Assembly: GCA_025617745.1 (NCBI GenBank)
Contig: CM046856.1
Coordinates: 32,668,208 to 32,732,207 of the forward strand
Direction of reading: 5' to 3'
Length of the DNA stretch: 64,000 bases
Source of the DNA: Heliocidaris erythrogramma
Lineage: Eukaryota > Echinodermata > Echinoidea > Camarodonta > Echinometridae
The translations under genes were made by a program, and so were the position numbers. Positions 36,063 to 48,630 of the stretch are shown one piece after another (position 1 is the first letter of the stretch; every line of letters begins with the position of its first letter). Below the pieces are notes generated by a model that was not told where the DNA came from, ran no database searches, and saw only the letters and a list, made by a program, of their open reading frames with translations.

Positions 36063-39000
36063 GATATTAATAATAATAATAATACGACTATACATTTAAT
36101 TTTTTTTTAATCTCTCCAGGTATCATCGTTACACCATCAAGTTTTATAGGTGCTTTGTTTGGAGGATGGGTCGTGAAACATTATAACCTCAAATACCGCG
36201 GTATGATGCGTTTTACACTAGGTGTACTTATTTGCAGCTTTGCTTTCCAGTTCCTCTTCCTAATCGCTTGTGAAAACGTCGACTTCGCCGGCGTGACCGT
36301 AGAGTACGGGCGCACGTAAGTAGAAACCAGCTCCTTCTTCAAATGGATGTGTAACTATTGTTCATAAAATTACTTCTTTGAAATGATTATCGAAGAGAGG
36401 TCTAAGTGAAGAGGTCTGCTGAATATGATTTGGATAATCAAGTCATTATTTATGGGAATACAGTCGGAATTCACGGGCGGATTTAGGGGATGGGGGAGGC
36501 TGCACAAGCTACCCGTGCCCCAATTGAAAAGTCATTTTGCACACATTTGAGTTCTGGGAGAGGTGAAAATAATTTGTGAGCTTTCTCATTTTCTTTATGT
36601 CAGTTTGGAAGATAGTCATAGAATTGATGTCCTCTAAAAATGATTGCTCTTCAAAATGCCCTCATATTCGAATAGGACAACAAGGGCCGAAATATTCGGG
36701 CCAAACTTTCATACTAACATGTGTAGGTCCGCCATCATATTTCTCTCAGTAAAATGACTATATTATATTGACCATTTACTTTTATGTTATTTACGTATGT
36801 ATTTATTTTTGAAATGTAAATGTATGTCCATGAGAAATATGAAAATAAATGAAAATGAAATGAAATGAAAATGAATGAAGTAGTCCCATGTACCCATTTC
36901 TGTGTGCAACGCATATGTCCGCTCTCAGCAGGATTGACTCCCGCCCCCCCCCCCCCCCCCCCCCCCCTCGGAGGTCGAAGGGACCGTATGCGTGTTCCCC
37001 AAATCTCCGGTAAAGGGGTACTTTTTGGGCGACACAATCCGGCCCGTGAATTGTAAAAAAGGGGGTGTTTTTTATCTTTCACCCGGAGATTTCATTAAAA
37101 AAGGGGGTGTTTTTCTTTCTCTCTCTCTCTCTCTTCGACACCTGAGAAATTAAAAAAGGGGGGTTATGAAATATCTTGAAAAATTGATCAAATCCCAGGA
37201 TCAAATTCCTGAAATTCCTGCTAGTTTTGATAGCTCATTCAGCCAGGATTATTTCATTTTGAAAAGTAGAAACACTGGCCCCCAGTCCCACCCAGTCCTC
37301 CCTCGATTGTAATGACAGCTTACTTGGGAGGGGAGTTGGTGTCTGTCCTGAGATATGGGGTTGGAATGAGAGCTCACCTGAGATAGGGGGGTACATTGAG
37401 CAGTGTTCTGAATTTAGGGGGGTCTCCAAGGCAGGAAAAGCCCGCGCAAAGCCCGCGATAGGGGGGTTCAGAAATTTTGGCAGCCCTGAGGTAGGGGGGT
37501 GCTTTCAAAGGGAGGGAACAAGCATACGCGTACCCTAAATAATACTGAGGGGGGGGGGGGGGGGGGGGCCGGGGATTGAAACAATTTCTTCTCATTTCGG
37601 TAATACCCAAACCTTATAGCATGCACCAATTCTTATATATAATCAGCCTATCCCAACTGCTTCCAGACGTTTCATTTCACAAAATAATCGCATGACACGC
37701 AACCCCGTCTAAAAAAAATATGCGCCCCTCAGTTTCAAGTTTAAGTTTGTAAAAAAAAAAGAGGGGGGGGGGGGGGGACGTTGTCCAAATCCTTACCGTG
37801 ATTCCAACTATACAAATGTCGATCTTCATTCCAACGCCATCTCGGTATCTATAGTGGGCTACACCATAAAGTGTTAAAATAACACCAGTTTCGAATCGAA
37901 CTGGATTGTTTTTAACACTTATCTCGTGTAGCCCAATACCAAACTGGTGTTTTTAAACATATTTCTGGTGTAGCCCAATATTGATGGTGTTGAATTAACA
38001 CCCTGTTGTTGTTTTTTTGCAGTGTGCTGTTGCAGAAAGCATAAGGCTCAATACATTTCTCTCCTAAATTATAGCCAGCTATAAGTCTTTGTAAAGAGTC
38101 ACAATTGAAGCATTGATCTTGATTGACAATCGTATGGCTTACTCCCCTCATTTTTTTTTTAACAGATTGCTATGGTAAGTTTAAAAATTAAGATGTAATC
38201 AATTTCGATTTTCTTTCCTTGTGTTTTTAGCCCTGGGGACATCGCGCCAGAAGACGGCTCAAACGTCACAGCAATCTGCAACGGAGACTGCAAGTGTACT
38301 AATAACTTCCAACCCCTCTGCGGTGAAGACCAAGTCATGTACTACTCTGCATGTCATGCAGGTTGTTCTGTCAAAGACATCAATGAAGACTCAATATCAG
38401 TAAGAATGTTTGATATTAATTGATTATATCCTATGACTCCATGATCACAGAGTTTTTAAAAGAAATCAACCTTAGGGCATTTTCAGTATTAAACCCAGTG
38501 CATCATTTAATTATTAAAATATGCGAACATTTCATTGACGTGTTATATAATCCAAGCGTCATTCCTATTGACATTTCAGTGCAGCTTTATTGAAAGTCTT
38601 TGCGATCAACTTATTATGGTACATGGCACTTAACCCATAGACTACTGGGGAGCGTTTCATCAAGCGTTTTGTCAGTGATTTTACCGACAACTGTTATAAG
38701 GTACTGAAATCCTTGCGTCTGATTAGCTGAGAGCAAATTTGTTGGTAAAAATCACTGACAAGACATTTGATGAAACACTCCCCTGAATTCTCTCGTTCCC
38801 ATAGGCTTGATACAGAAACTATCCGATTCCAGGGGAGCGTTTCATCAAGCGTTTTGTTAGTGATTTTTACTGACAAATTTGCTCTCAGTCAATCAGATGC
38901 AAGGATTTCAGTAGCTTATACTAGTTTTCGGTAAAAATCACTGACAAAACGCTTGATGAAACGCTCCCCAGTAGCCAATGGATTAATAGCTAAAAATGAA

Positions 39001-41357
39001 ACGTATTTTCTCTAAACTATGCATATCTTGATATGCTGTAAACACGCTAGTTAGATGGGTAAACTTTCGTGAAATTATAGTCATTGATATTGTAGACTTT
39101 CTTTTGTAGGTATTGACCAAAAAATACGAAAAATGTTAAAGGCAACATAGCTTCTTGAACAAGGATATTGAGATAACATAGTCAAGTCCAGAAAAGTTAC
39201 AACTTACAAAAAGAAATGCTTCTTATAGGGACTGATTTAAACATATTTTAAAAGGGTAACCTTTCATCACTAAAGAAGCATCTTAAAATAAAGATAGAAT
39301 TATCATAGAATGCATTAGACATATACTACCAGACGCCTGCAAATCACTGTATTTGATAATACGAAGTAAAATGATATAAAATATTGTAATGGGGAAGTGA
39401 ACCAAATTCTAATGTGACAAAACTTTGTTTCTCCGAACAAGCTATAAAGGCAGTCCATGTTTTATATTTGTTTTGTTATTGATATGCTGACGACTTTGAA
39501 GCCAATGATTACTAGAGAGTATAACAATTCCGACAAAAGGAATTTTAACATTCTAGCGACGCCCGTAGTTTTCTATGCTAACTATTCTGAAATCATGAAC
39601 AGACTTTAAACAAGTTACTGATGTGTGAGGGTTTTTTAATCCCATATTTGTTAGGTGTACTCCCAGTGTGATTGTATACCAGCTGTGAACGTCACCTCGG
39701 GGGAACTAGGTACAGGAACCGGTGGCCGATGTGAACAGGGCTGCTCATACCAACTCACTTTCATCCTCCTCGCCTTTGTTCTAATTACCGTGACGTCAAT
39801 GATTGCCGTCCCCCAACTCACTGCCACGCTACGGTAAGTAGCCAGATTTTTCATGGTTTTTTTTTTTTTTTTTTTTTTGGGGGGGGGGGGGCATCCCACG
39901 CGAGTAGGCCGATGAACGTTGCACAGGATAGGACTCATATTTGCTGATATGAGGTTAAATTGTACCGACAAATTATTTTCCATCTTTGGAATGGATGGGG
40001 TGCCCCATCTCTCTGAGCTAATTATGATACAGGGTGCTGAGAGAGGCACCTCATGATGAATTATAATGGTTATTGTCGTACTTGACGACAGTTATAATGG
40101 CGTAGGTAAGATTTTTAAACTAGGATTTTACTATTTAAAAGCAGAAAGAAAAAAATTCTCGTTTTATCAGTAGTATTTTGCAAACGAACACTTAAGAAGA
40201 AGGCATGAATTTTGATTCCATTCATCATGTTCATGGAACGAAGCTCTCTATACATATCTGCGGAGTAGGCATTGACAATATCCACACAGCGAAATAAAAC
40301 GAAAAATAATGAATAGCATCTATGTCGGTTTACCGTTTTTTATGTCACCTTTTTTCTTTCAGATGTGTCTCGCAATCACAAAGAACATTCGCCTTAGGAG
40401 TGCAATCCGTCATATACCGATGTTTAGGTGAGTTCAACATAGCCATGTTTATCCTCATATAATTTTGCAGATTTTTATCGTCTCACTTTCCAGCTACCTC
40501 TCCTTGTTTCTAAGCACTAGTAGAGATTGTTCCTGAAGCCAGGGCTCCAGGATATGGAACATTTTTTTTTGTCTTGACATAAGACTCAAAAATCCATTGC
40601 TGTCGACAATTTTTTTAAAGGCAAATTCGAAGCGTGGACTCATTTAAAGGCTGGCTCACGTTCTCGCAAAAATCGTACTGCCAAAACAGCAATCTTGACT
40701 TTCTAAAAGTTTGTGGTCACTCGGGGGGGGGGGGGGGGGGGGACAAGTGGGACAAGTAGGTCAACAATTTGCCAATAAGCAAACAGGAAAAGAGTCATGG
40801 TAATTTGTCGATTTCTGACAAGGCTTGAAGAATTCCAAAATGCGGAAAAAGAAACTTTGTTCAGGTTAGGGGGTGTCAAACACATCACCCCTTTCGAGCG
40901 ACGAACCTTGGGCTGAAAACGCGAAGTGCTCTATATTAGATCACCCAGGGTTGAAAATAAGGTTCTGTTTCCTCAGTTATATGTTTGTTACCCTGCCTTT
41001 TTTAAGAAAAACAAATCATGAAGAAATACCTAACGTTTCATGTTTTTCTAATCCTGATCAGGTTCCGTGCCTGCACCAATCATTTTCGGATCCCTGATCG
41101 ACAGAACGTGCCTGATCTGGGAGTACGAGTGCGACGGAAGCAGGAATTGTTGGATGTACGACAACGAAGAATTATCTCGCTACACCCTCATCATGTTGCA
41201 ATCTGCTAAAGGCCTCTCCATCGTCTCTATCATCTTGGCGCTCGTCACCTACCGTCCAGCCACCGAGAGCAGCGCCGAGTCTACCCCGCCGAGCACAATC
41301 AGCAAGGACGTCATGCCCGAGATCCCACGAGTCGAAGACGTCGATGAGCAGGTATAG
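30063..41357 (+). CDS. SLCO4A1-like: Organic anion transporter (OATP), SLCO4A1-like, complete, 11 coding exons
   Basis: Coding exons: 30063-30437, 30919-31227, 31778-31985, 33137-33233, 34004-34125, 34631-34882, 36120-36315, 38231-38399, 39655-39833, 40363-40427, 41062-41357. All introns are GT-AG and the phases join into one 755-residue frame. OATPs are 12-pass plasma-membrane exchangers of bile salts, conjugated hormones and other organic anions. Seen: acidic, Asn/Gly-rich cytosolic N-terminus (1-120); [12 protein letters not shown] at the end of exon 1; QGMTVNG and HKPVWLG in exon 2; [20 protein letters not shown] in exon 3; WVGAWWLGF (about 340-348) in exon 5; a Cys-rich Kazal-like loop (about 520-610) in exons 8-9; and a last membrane segment followed by an acidic tail. 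The start has A at -3 and G at +4, with an in-frame TAA at 30045-30047. The family call is near certain. The SLCO4A1 label rests on motif resemblance only. The substrate is unknown. Confidence 0.95.
30238..30300 (+). repeat. Coding minisatellite: 15 bp unit in the N-terminus of SLCO gene 1
   Basis: Three identical copies of the 15-mer CCTCGAATGGAACAG encode ASNGT repeats at residues about 60-78. They lie in the predicted cytosolic N-terminus, so the NGT sequons should not be glycosylated. Copy number may vary between alleles. Confidence 0.85.
32299..32433. mobile_element. ~140 bp palindromic MITE, intron 3 of SLCO gene 1
   Basis: GGGGATCGTTTCATCAAGCG, then TCAGTGATTTTTACCGAC, then the complement near 32400-32433. 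The core AATCCTTGCATCTGATTGG matches the copies at 38647-38783 and 38832-38969. Confidence 0.8.
32859..33076. mobile_element. GCGTCA-rich MITE, intron 3 of SLCO gene 1
   Basis: TTAAGCCAGGCTCACATGAG, GACGTAAGGATTGCGTCAGT, ATATCGTTTAAAAAGCGATT, then CAGGTACTGACGCAATCG and an inverted end near 33060-33076. Partial relatives lie just upstream at 32648-32858. The same family is at 57725-57933 and 60527-60745 in SLCO gene 2 introns. Confidence 0.75.
34158..34336 (-). mobile_element. tRNA-headed SINE in intron 5 of SLCO gene 1
   Basis: Read on the - strand: a tRNA-like head (GCGCGATGACTTAGTGGTC, box-B-like GATCCGAAACC), a middle with CCTTTGATAAGGCATTACTC, and the end TGCTTTCTTAGCAGTCAG. It lies 32 bases past the donor of the WVGAWW exon, antisense to the gene. 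The matching intron of the - strand paralogue holds the same family at 61966-62162, also antisense. Confidence 0.7.
34925..35068. repeat. CTA/TAC trinucleotide array, intron 6 of SLCO gene 1
   Basis: Nearly pure CTA repeat over about 140 bp, interrupted by CTTCTA and TGTACTACTT. Confidence 0.9.
35098..35226. repeat. Inverted repeat with G21 and C16 arms
   Basis: TGGCGTAAATCTGCAAGAAT ... G21 (35126-35146) ... C16 (35172-35187) ... GAATGTGCGGATTTACGCCA. The outer arms and the G/C tracts pair with each other, giving a potential hairpin with a G-C stem of about 16 bp inside a weaker outer stem. Confidence 0.75.
35294..35783. mobile_element. TA-flanked element carrying two divergent tRNA-like modules (copy 2), in intron 6 of SLCO gene 1
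   Basis: The ends CACTCTAAAAACT and AGTTTTTACAGTG lie between TA dinucleotides (35292-35293, 35784-35785). The interior is the reverse complement of 28071-28553, including GGCGAGCCTCGAACC on one side and GGTTCGAGGCTCGCC on the other. It landed in a TAC/CTA trinucleotide array that continues on the right. Confidence 0.8.
35784..36080. repeat. TAC/TACTGC trinucleotide array, intron 6 of SLCO gene 1
   Basis: Imperfect TAC repeats with CCACTGCTGC and ATAATAATAAT blocks, ending about 30 bases before the exon 7 acceptor. The Ser-rich - strand frame is an artefact. Confidence 0.9.
36316..38230. other. Intron 7 of SLCO gene 1: G/C tracts and a short palindrome
   Basis: Holds poly-C at 36944-36967, poly-G at 37549-37568 and near 37763, and a CT run at about 37120-37134. 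A small inverted repeat (about 37857-37934) has GGGCTACAC and GTGTAGCCC ends with AGTGTTAAA inside; another GTGTAGCCCA lies near 37969. No extra exon is needed: phases of the flanking exons join directly. Confidence 0.6.
38647..38783. mobile_element. ~140 bp palindromic MITE, intron 8 of SLCO gene 1 (first of a pair)
   Basis: GGGGAGCGTTTCATCAAGCG opens it and GATGAAACACTCCCC closes it. The inner CTGAAATCCTTGCGTCTG matches the copy at 32299-32433. Confidence 0.85.
38832..38969. mobile_element. ~140 bp palindromic MITE, intron 8 of SLCO gene 1 (second of a pair, inverted core)
   Basis: The same termini as 38647-38783 (GGGGAGCGTTTCATCAAGCG, GATGAAACGCTCCCC). The asymmetric core (CAGATGCAAGGATTTCAG) is in the opposite orientation. 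Two copies within 50 bp of each other in one intron can form a larger hairpin. Confidence 0.85.
38970..39654. other. Remainder of intron 8 of SLCO gene 1
   Basis: AT-rich with no recognised repeat, ending in the acceptor TTTGTTAG. Confidence 0.5.
39834..41061. other. Introns 9 and 10 of SLCO gene 1 (exon 10 at 40363-40427 between them)
   Basis: Intron 9 (39834-40362) holds a T run then a G run at about 39857-39891. Intron 10 (40428-41061) holds a G run at about 40724-40741. No other element recognised. Confidence 0.6.
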
Positions 41358-42200
41358 CGAGACCGATGTCGGTATACCGCGTACAGCTGAGTGCGTCTTG
41401 CAAAGAGTGCGTTCTGCCGCGAGGCCGTTTCGCCGTAAAATCTCCACATTAAAGCTCCTCTCACCCTTTGAAGAGTTGGGTGCCGAATGGACCATTAACC
41501 AACTCGGCACAACTCGGCACAACTCGTAGAGAACTCGGGGAATCAATGCAGGGTTATTCGGAATGATTTGTAGAAACTCGTAATGATTCGGAAATATTCC
41601 GAAACTATCTAAAATAATTATGCCGAGTGTCACTTGTCCTTTTCCAAGCTCCTACTGCTCGGGAACATCCGAAACTCGGGAAAGATCGGCACCCACATGA
41701 CACTAACTTGCCAAAGTAGAGAGCCTTTAATCTGCAGTTAATGTGTCTACGAGCTCAAATATAAAATTCATTTTCGCGCTGGTGAAACGGAATCGCTTTA
41801 CACGACTATTAGATGGGAACGCATTCTTTCAAGGCGGAGTAGGAATTCTGCGCTTGTTATCGGTGATTTGTCACTGGTGTCGGCTGTGTTGCACCAAGTC
41901 ATCAATGCCATCTAATCATTATGCATTAACTTCTGTGTTTACCAGTCGTACTGGTCGCGATACAAATCCGAGCCAATGACAAAACACTGATGCGTTGCGG
42001 AATCCTAGACAATAATGATTCCAATACATTGCCAGTATTCATCAATAAATTGTCACTGTTCTTAATGATGAAACTAGTTTACCTCTCGTACCAAAGGTAC
42101 AATGGAAAATGTCAAATGTTTATACTTTTCTCGGTTAGTACTGTACGCTTTAAGCAAAAGTTTATAGAGTAGAAAGAAAAAGATTATTTTAATAGAAAGA
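41358..42200 (+). other. Probable 3' UTR of SLCO gene 1
   Basis: Sequence after the TAG at 41355-41357 has no continuing reading frame. An AATAAA hexamer at 42044-42049 is a candidate cleavage signal. The stretch also holds a short internal duplication CTCGGCACAA near 41504-41522. The true 3' end is not determinable from sequence alone. Confidence 0.3.
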
Positions 42201-45200
42201 AAAGGATTATCTAGTAGGCCTACATTTAGCGTTTGACGTTGTAAATGTTTGCGTTTCGTCTTAATTTTGTTTTTGTTGTGAAAATGTCCCTCCGTTGTTA
42301 TAACAAATTAATATGTATATACATTATCTGCTCTATTAAAAGTTCCCACCTTAATACTGTAGATGCCATTAGGGCTATATAACGGGAGATTCGCTTTACT
42401 GTAAAGTCAGTTACACTTTCGCCTTGCTGACAGGGACGTTACTATACCATTTTGAATGGGGAGGCCTTTGTCGGACAAAATTTTCCTTTAAGATGGCCGG
42501 AAAGTTTCCAACAAGCAAAATAGAGAAAGAAAAATAAATCAATTTTCGCGATTTGCCTACAAGGCGCTAGAAAATCCACATTGCCGACACAAAGTTTAAA
42601 ATGTTTACAAATACAAGCAATGATTATAAAACATGTCTCACATCTTTCATCACTCCCACGCCTCTTTCTCCTCTAGTGACGCCCCTGCTTGTTGTTAAAA
42701 GAAAATTGATAGTGACTGCACACATGGCGTAGTGTAAAGTTCCTGTAGGATTTCTTTTTTCTCCGCGTGAACTTGAAATGGACTGAACAGTTTGGGGTTC
42801 TTTTTGTAGACTTTGTAGACTGAAAGAGAACATAATACTCGGATTTGTTATTTTTTTAATGACTGTACAAAATGTAATATCCTGTATACATGTAGTATAC
42901 TTTTTGTTCCAGTTTTCGAAGCAGGGTTTACATGCCGCTAATATTATTATTAGGAACAGAACTAGTAAAATTAAGTAACATTATTATTTTCCTCAAATGT
43001 GGATAGCAGGGGTTGTATTATTTAAAGGATACATTGCTATTCCGTCACCACAGGCAGATATATCACTCGAAAAACTTATTATACTATTGTACGGTGGAAG
43101 TAATACTATTAAGGACATAGTCCGAATACATCATTCATGAATTCATATGACACATATATTTACCCTTTTTAAAATATATAATATTGGCTAAATAGTCTGT
43201 ATTCAATCGGATTTAATGGATGATGTGTGCTTTCAGAATAATAAGCCTGACGTTATTTATCATACAAGTAGTGCTAAACTTTTGACATTCCAGTAAAAAA
43301 ACTGTAGTCTCCCGGTGTGACGAAAAGAGGGAGCTTCGACTAGAACGGCGAGATTTAAATAAAATTATATCGGTTTTTTCTAATTCGTCACTGATGTTGC
43401 ATTGCTGGGATGCGATGCTTATGAAAAGGAGCAAAGTTACCTATTTAGGCTTTCATTTGGTCTTGACTAAGTTCTTAAGTATTCTCTAATTGCCACATAA
43501 GATGGTACTCTATATCTTCCAATATCCTAAATTAATTTGTTGTATTATCGTCAAAACCTGGCGTAATAACATATACCATGACGCAAATAGTAGCAGTCGC
43601 TGAGGGATGAATTCTATGTGGTGAGTGAAAAGCGAAGAAATAATTCTTGAGGGCTATAAATACTTCCCATTTCAAAGAGCAGGTAATATTTTTTTCCTAT
43701 CGGCCAAACATAAATACACACTCATACATCACATACCATAAGCATGCACACACACGACCACATGGCATCACCATTCCCAATTAAGGTCATAACCATTCAG
43801 CCACCATGCATCATTTTTTGTCTGGTGTTTGTCATCTTGTGTTAACAGAAATTGAGCATTCAGAATACGCTTTAAACTGCCGAAAGCGAACGACATGCTG
43901 GCATGAATATTAAATAGGTATTTTCATCATAAAACTTCATTTTTCCTTCCTCAACTTAAAAAGAAAATGTATTTTACAATTTGTAAAATTCTAACAAAAT
44001 CGTGCTAACAAATTGTTCGGTAACTGTTATGTCTGAGGCCTCAAGTGCTATATCTGCACGCTTTCTATCATTGTGTTGCAGCAGTGGCAATCCAATATGA
44101 ACTACGCCCTCTCAACTCCAGATACGCTAGCTTGGGCACTCAGTTGGAACGTAGTGATCAGGCGTCCCGAGTTTCCGTATCACGATTACGGAAGACAAAC
44201 TGTCTACACGACTTAACCCATCGTCTGCCATCGGCACTCATGCTTGTGCCTTGCCGGCCATATGGCGATCGAATCTCAGGGTCATACTGGTTAAATGGAG
44301 CTATAGTCCAACGCCAGTATAAGAGTGCTGCATATTTTGGAGGCCTGTTTAATAAGCTCTATACAGGTATCAGCCATTAATGGTTATCAGTATACGCATT
44401 TATCAAAAGAAGATACTGCATTCATCACAATTATCGCATGCTGAAAGCTTTAAAAATGATATAAAAAGCATCATGAAAAGTATAATATTACAAGACGTGT
44501 GTTTGAATGGCATAATGTAACATGATAGTGCATTGTAATTTTTTGCAGGGGATGAAATATTGTTCAGAAGTGAATTTTCCATCATCATCCCGATTCGAGC
44601 ACGTAATATCAAAACATCATATTCCCAACTCATTGGTTTCTAAAATGTCAAGATCCCGTATTCTTTAGTTAGCCAGTACAGAGACAAAAGCAAGGTCTTT
44701 AAAAGTAAGACCAAAGCATCAAAAAATTATAGGCGCCCCCATTCCAATTGTCACCACCTGTTCAGGGCCCCCACGCATGTAACTCTGAACTATGTCCGTG
44801 TGTATGCCAGTTCGCTTCATCCCTATCATTATACATCATACTCACTCATTACGTACATTCATACGACATAACAACCCCTTTGATTTATAAACGTTTTACA
44901 TTTATAAACAAGGTGCGATTTCATTCCATTTATACGCTTTTTCATTCTCATTTTTCATTCAATTTAAAAAATGATAGGAGTTAAAAAGAGACACTGGATT
45001 TTTGTATATGACCTGTGTGACGATATAAATTAATGTTATTTCGTGATTACACCAATTTGGAAAATCAATGACCTTCTCTACGATGATGTCATTCATTTTT
45101 TTCTCTAATAAAATGAAATAATTGTCCGCCTTTAAGTCATTCATTCACCAAAAAGTTTATATTTTCTATTTTTTACAACATGTATATTCATTATATACCA

Positions 45201-45371
45201 ATTATCATGAATTATTGCTCAATTTCACTTAATGGTAATTTTACACGTGTGTGCCAAACGAGAGCTTAGAGTGTGTTCATGATCATACGCTCTTCATGTC
45301 GAACACGTTTGTTCAATAATAATTCGATATTTTTCATTCTTGGAAGTCTTTCAAAATTGAAAAATCATGCC
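42201..45371. other. No gene seen between the SLCO genes
   Basis: AT-rich. Frames at 43213-43434 (-) and 44045-44380 (+) have no recognisable domain and no supporting splice or start context. Confidence 0.45.
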
Positions 45372-45996
45372 ATTGTACTAGGTGTAAAAAATGACGTTTG
45401 ACACCTTTGCTGTTAATAACTCAAAAGTTATAGTTTGTATCAAACTGAGGTTTTCACATTGTAAAGTTGAAAGATGTAAGATTTATTTGAAGTAAGTTTT
45501 GTGACGTTCCTGTGAATATAATTCATTAAACAAATGCTCTGAATATTTAATTAGATTTTCACTTTATGAAAAATCAAGGCCACAAAAATCCGTGTGTATC
45601 AATTAATTCAGAGCACAATTATTTTTGTGGATTGCAGCCGAAATTCCACAACACCTCTTTTAACCCATAGTCATGAATCGTGACACTGGATAGCAAAAAT
45701 TTAGCAGAAATGACAGGTGCGATGCACAATGGTTTTGATGTGTTTTTCAATTTAATTACTGATACACAAAGATGTTGTGGCATTTAAATATGGCGATATT
45801 TCACAAAAATTAAAATCTAATTTAATATTCAGAGCATTAATTTAAGAATTTCATTCATGGAAGTTTCATAAAACTTACTGCAAATGAATTTTACATCTTT
45901 CAATTTTACAATTTGAAAACATCAGTCTAATACGAGTTTCAATTTTTGTACTTATTAAGGATCAAACTGTCAATTTTTTTTCATACCTAATACAAT
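45372..45996. mobile_element. ~625 bp inverted-repeat element
   Basis: The left ATTGTACTAGGTGTAAAAAA and the right TTTCATACCTAATACAAT are inverted. The arms continue with GTTTGTATCAAACTGAGG versus CATCAGTCTAATACGAG, AAAGTTGAAAGATGTAA versus TTACATCTTTCAATTTT, and CTCTGAATATTTAATTAGAT versus ATCTAATTTAATATTCAGAG. Arms are diverged, so it is an old non-autonomous element. Confidence 0.65.
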
Positions 45997-48630
45997 TCTC
46001 TCAGTCTAATTTCCTTTTCTTAAATAAGGTGCTTTTGTTACTATTCTTTGCTTTTCCATTGATTGCATCAATCTCTATCATGAAAGGGGGAATCTTCTCT
46101 TTGCTATTACCAAAGAATATTTTGTATAGTTTGATATAACTTGTATTGTATTTTACTTTCTACCGAAACATATGTTAGATAATGCATCTAATTTGTAATT
46201 TTTATTACGTAATAATGTCCTATAGGGCGGAGCCTACCGTGCATAATAGTACCCTACCGTAGAAAAGAGATTGGTCATGCCATTACAATAAGATTTATAT
46301 CTTTGGTAGATTACGTATCCAATGAAATTGGATGAGTTGGTCAGAGTAACAAATTAAATTCGTTATTGCGGACCAACATGTCGATGGTTATAAGATGGTA
46401 TGCTGATGGGAGATCGGTTAATAATGTTTCTTTTTTAAAATTTATTTTTATTTTTAAAAAATTGCCATGTGTGATTTCCATTTCTAACAATACACACCTT
46501 GAGCATTATCAGCACCAGCTCTCTATTTTTTTCCTTAAACATTATTCTGTTGAAATAAGAATGATTCCTTTAACTCAGTCTGCATCTTGATTATTTCTTG
46601 AACAGCAGCCCGCTACAAAAGTTTCTCCCATTTTTATTTGATGTTGGTCGTCTACATATTATATATTGATTGTGCATTTTCACTCTGTAGCCTTACTTAT
46701 GACGAGCAATAGCTCTTAACCCGTTGGCTCCTGAATTCCTTAACTCTCATATGCTTAATACAGGAGCCACCCGGTTCCCGTAGTCTTTGGGTTAAAACCG
46801 CTTTCACAGAAGATTCTGCGTGAAACATTTTGAAACGCATTATGTATCAATTTCGAGTTTATGCTGCGTTGTCATTTTTCTGAATTCATGTATAAAACGT
46901 GAGAGTTCAAAATGTGTGTGCAATGAAAATGTTCAATTGTCTTTCTCATTTGCTTTTATGATTCATTGTGTTTATGATTGTGCTGATTATCTGAAATCGA
47001 ATTCTGAGAAGTGCACTTCTATACAATCACTGAAAATAAAGCAGCAAAGAAGCTTGTATTTTACTCCCGATGTGAATGGTTATTAGAATTAATTTTAACC
47101 TTCAAGACATTCCGGTTATTGTAACATAGATTACATTCGATTATTTAGGTATTTCTAAAGCATAGACCTTGGTTGCATATCACTCTTATACCAGTATATA
47201 TAACATATAATTTATATGTGATTTGTGAATTGTAAACATATAGCTGGTGTACACAGCGACATAATCAGGGAATTCAAACATATTTTCTTGCAATATGAAT
47301 AATGTGGCAACATAATTATACTATGAATAATTTTCTTTTACTCTTTCTCATTTGAGAGTTTTTTCTTGACTATTTCATGAACAGCGATGCAATCATTGTT
47401 TGAACGAGACTCCTCGAATGTTATAAGTGTATTGTCACAGTAATACTGATTACCGTATACCGTACACCAATCGTAATAATTTCGAATTGGACTTTTCTAC
47501 GAAAACATTGACGGAAATGATTATCAAGTACTTTATGTGATGCAATGAATTGCCTTTGAATATAAGATGAGATGAAATAAATTCTATGCATTCCAATTAT
47601 TATAATTATGTATATAAAAACGATTCAAGAGAGAATGATAATTTATTGAAATAAAAGATGACAATCTCTTAGAAAATATCTAGTTTGCAGTTTTTACTTT
47701 CTGTTGTATGCATGAATTTTTCTTATAATCATGAATATGGCCGTGCTGCATATTTAAAAAAAGAAAATTACACTTGCGATATATAGCTTAAATGACTTAA
47801 TAAATTTCGTCTGATTATTTTAGATAATTGCAGCAAGACTCACGCCATGATTTCTACTTGTGTTTCTGACGAATAATAATCCTATATATTGTACATAGTT
47901 GTATGTAAAATATATAGAAGGCAAAACCCATTATTTAATTACTGCATGATCAGTTCTCTTAAAACTGCCAAATATCTTGCTTTTAAATTTCCTTATACTA
48001 TCTACTATCATGTAGTATGATTATAATCTTGAAATAAATACCTCTATAAATTCATTTTTTTTAAATAACACCTGTTTTGATATTATTTCAATTTTTCAAG
48101 ATAAGAACCTTTCTTCTTTTCTATATTTAAATTATTGTTTATCCTTTAAGGTTTTAGATAAAATTTAAATCTTTTGCACTCAAGTTACTTATCTAAAAAT
48201 CTACATGTTAAATAATCAAAACGATAGATCTTTCATTCTACAACCAAAGCAATTTGCGTATTAGTGTGTGGCGGCGCAGTATCTCATTATTTCAAATAGT
48301 TGTGCATGCACAGTTTATCAATTAAAGCAATGAATTATATATATCACCCATATCACAGGGATTTAAGGTTTTATAAAGACATTGGAATTATTGTTATTGG
48401 GGAAAATATAGCCAGGTTTGAAAGAAATGAATTTATTTATTGGTGAACAATGGACATTGTGGCACGAAATACTCTCATAAATTTGTACTTCTTAGCAAGC
48501 AAATCACAGTTTTATATTGGTAAAACTGTAACCTGTTTGTGAGAAGGTTACAATTGACATACAGAACTACGTTTGCAGTATAAATTTATTCTAAAAAATA
48601 AACCAAGCAGATAATACCATATTTAACATG
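45997..48630. other. No gene seen
   Basis: Very AT-rich, with short spurious frames (46366-46590, 46820-47086) and no recognised repeats. Confidence 0.5.

Larger units (their letters stand above)
38231..39720 (+). other. Exons encoding the Kazal-like extracellular loop of SLCO gene 1
   Basis: Exon 8 (38231-38399) carries the cysteine pattern [25 protein letters not shown]. The start of exon 9 (39655 onward) adds YSQCDC and RCEQGC before the next membrane segment. OATPs carry a Kazal-type, disulphide-rich domain between transmembrane segments 9 and 10, and this matches it in position and spacing. The loop is split by an intron of about 1.25 kb at a phase-0 junction. The - strand paralogue has the same split at 58250/57450. 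Confidence 0.85.

Noticed and set aside
35805-36095. Ser-rich - strand frame in SLCO intron 6
   Set aside because: Translation of a TAC/GTA trinucleotide array; SLCO exons splice in frame around it.
44045-44380. 111-codon frame as a gene
   Set aside because: No recognisable domain, no splice context, and composition unlike the confirmed exons.
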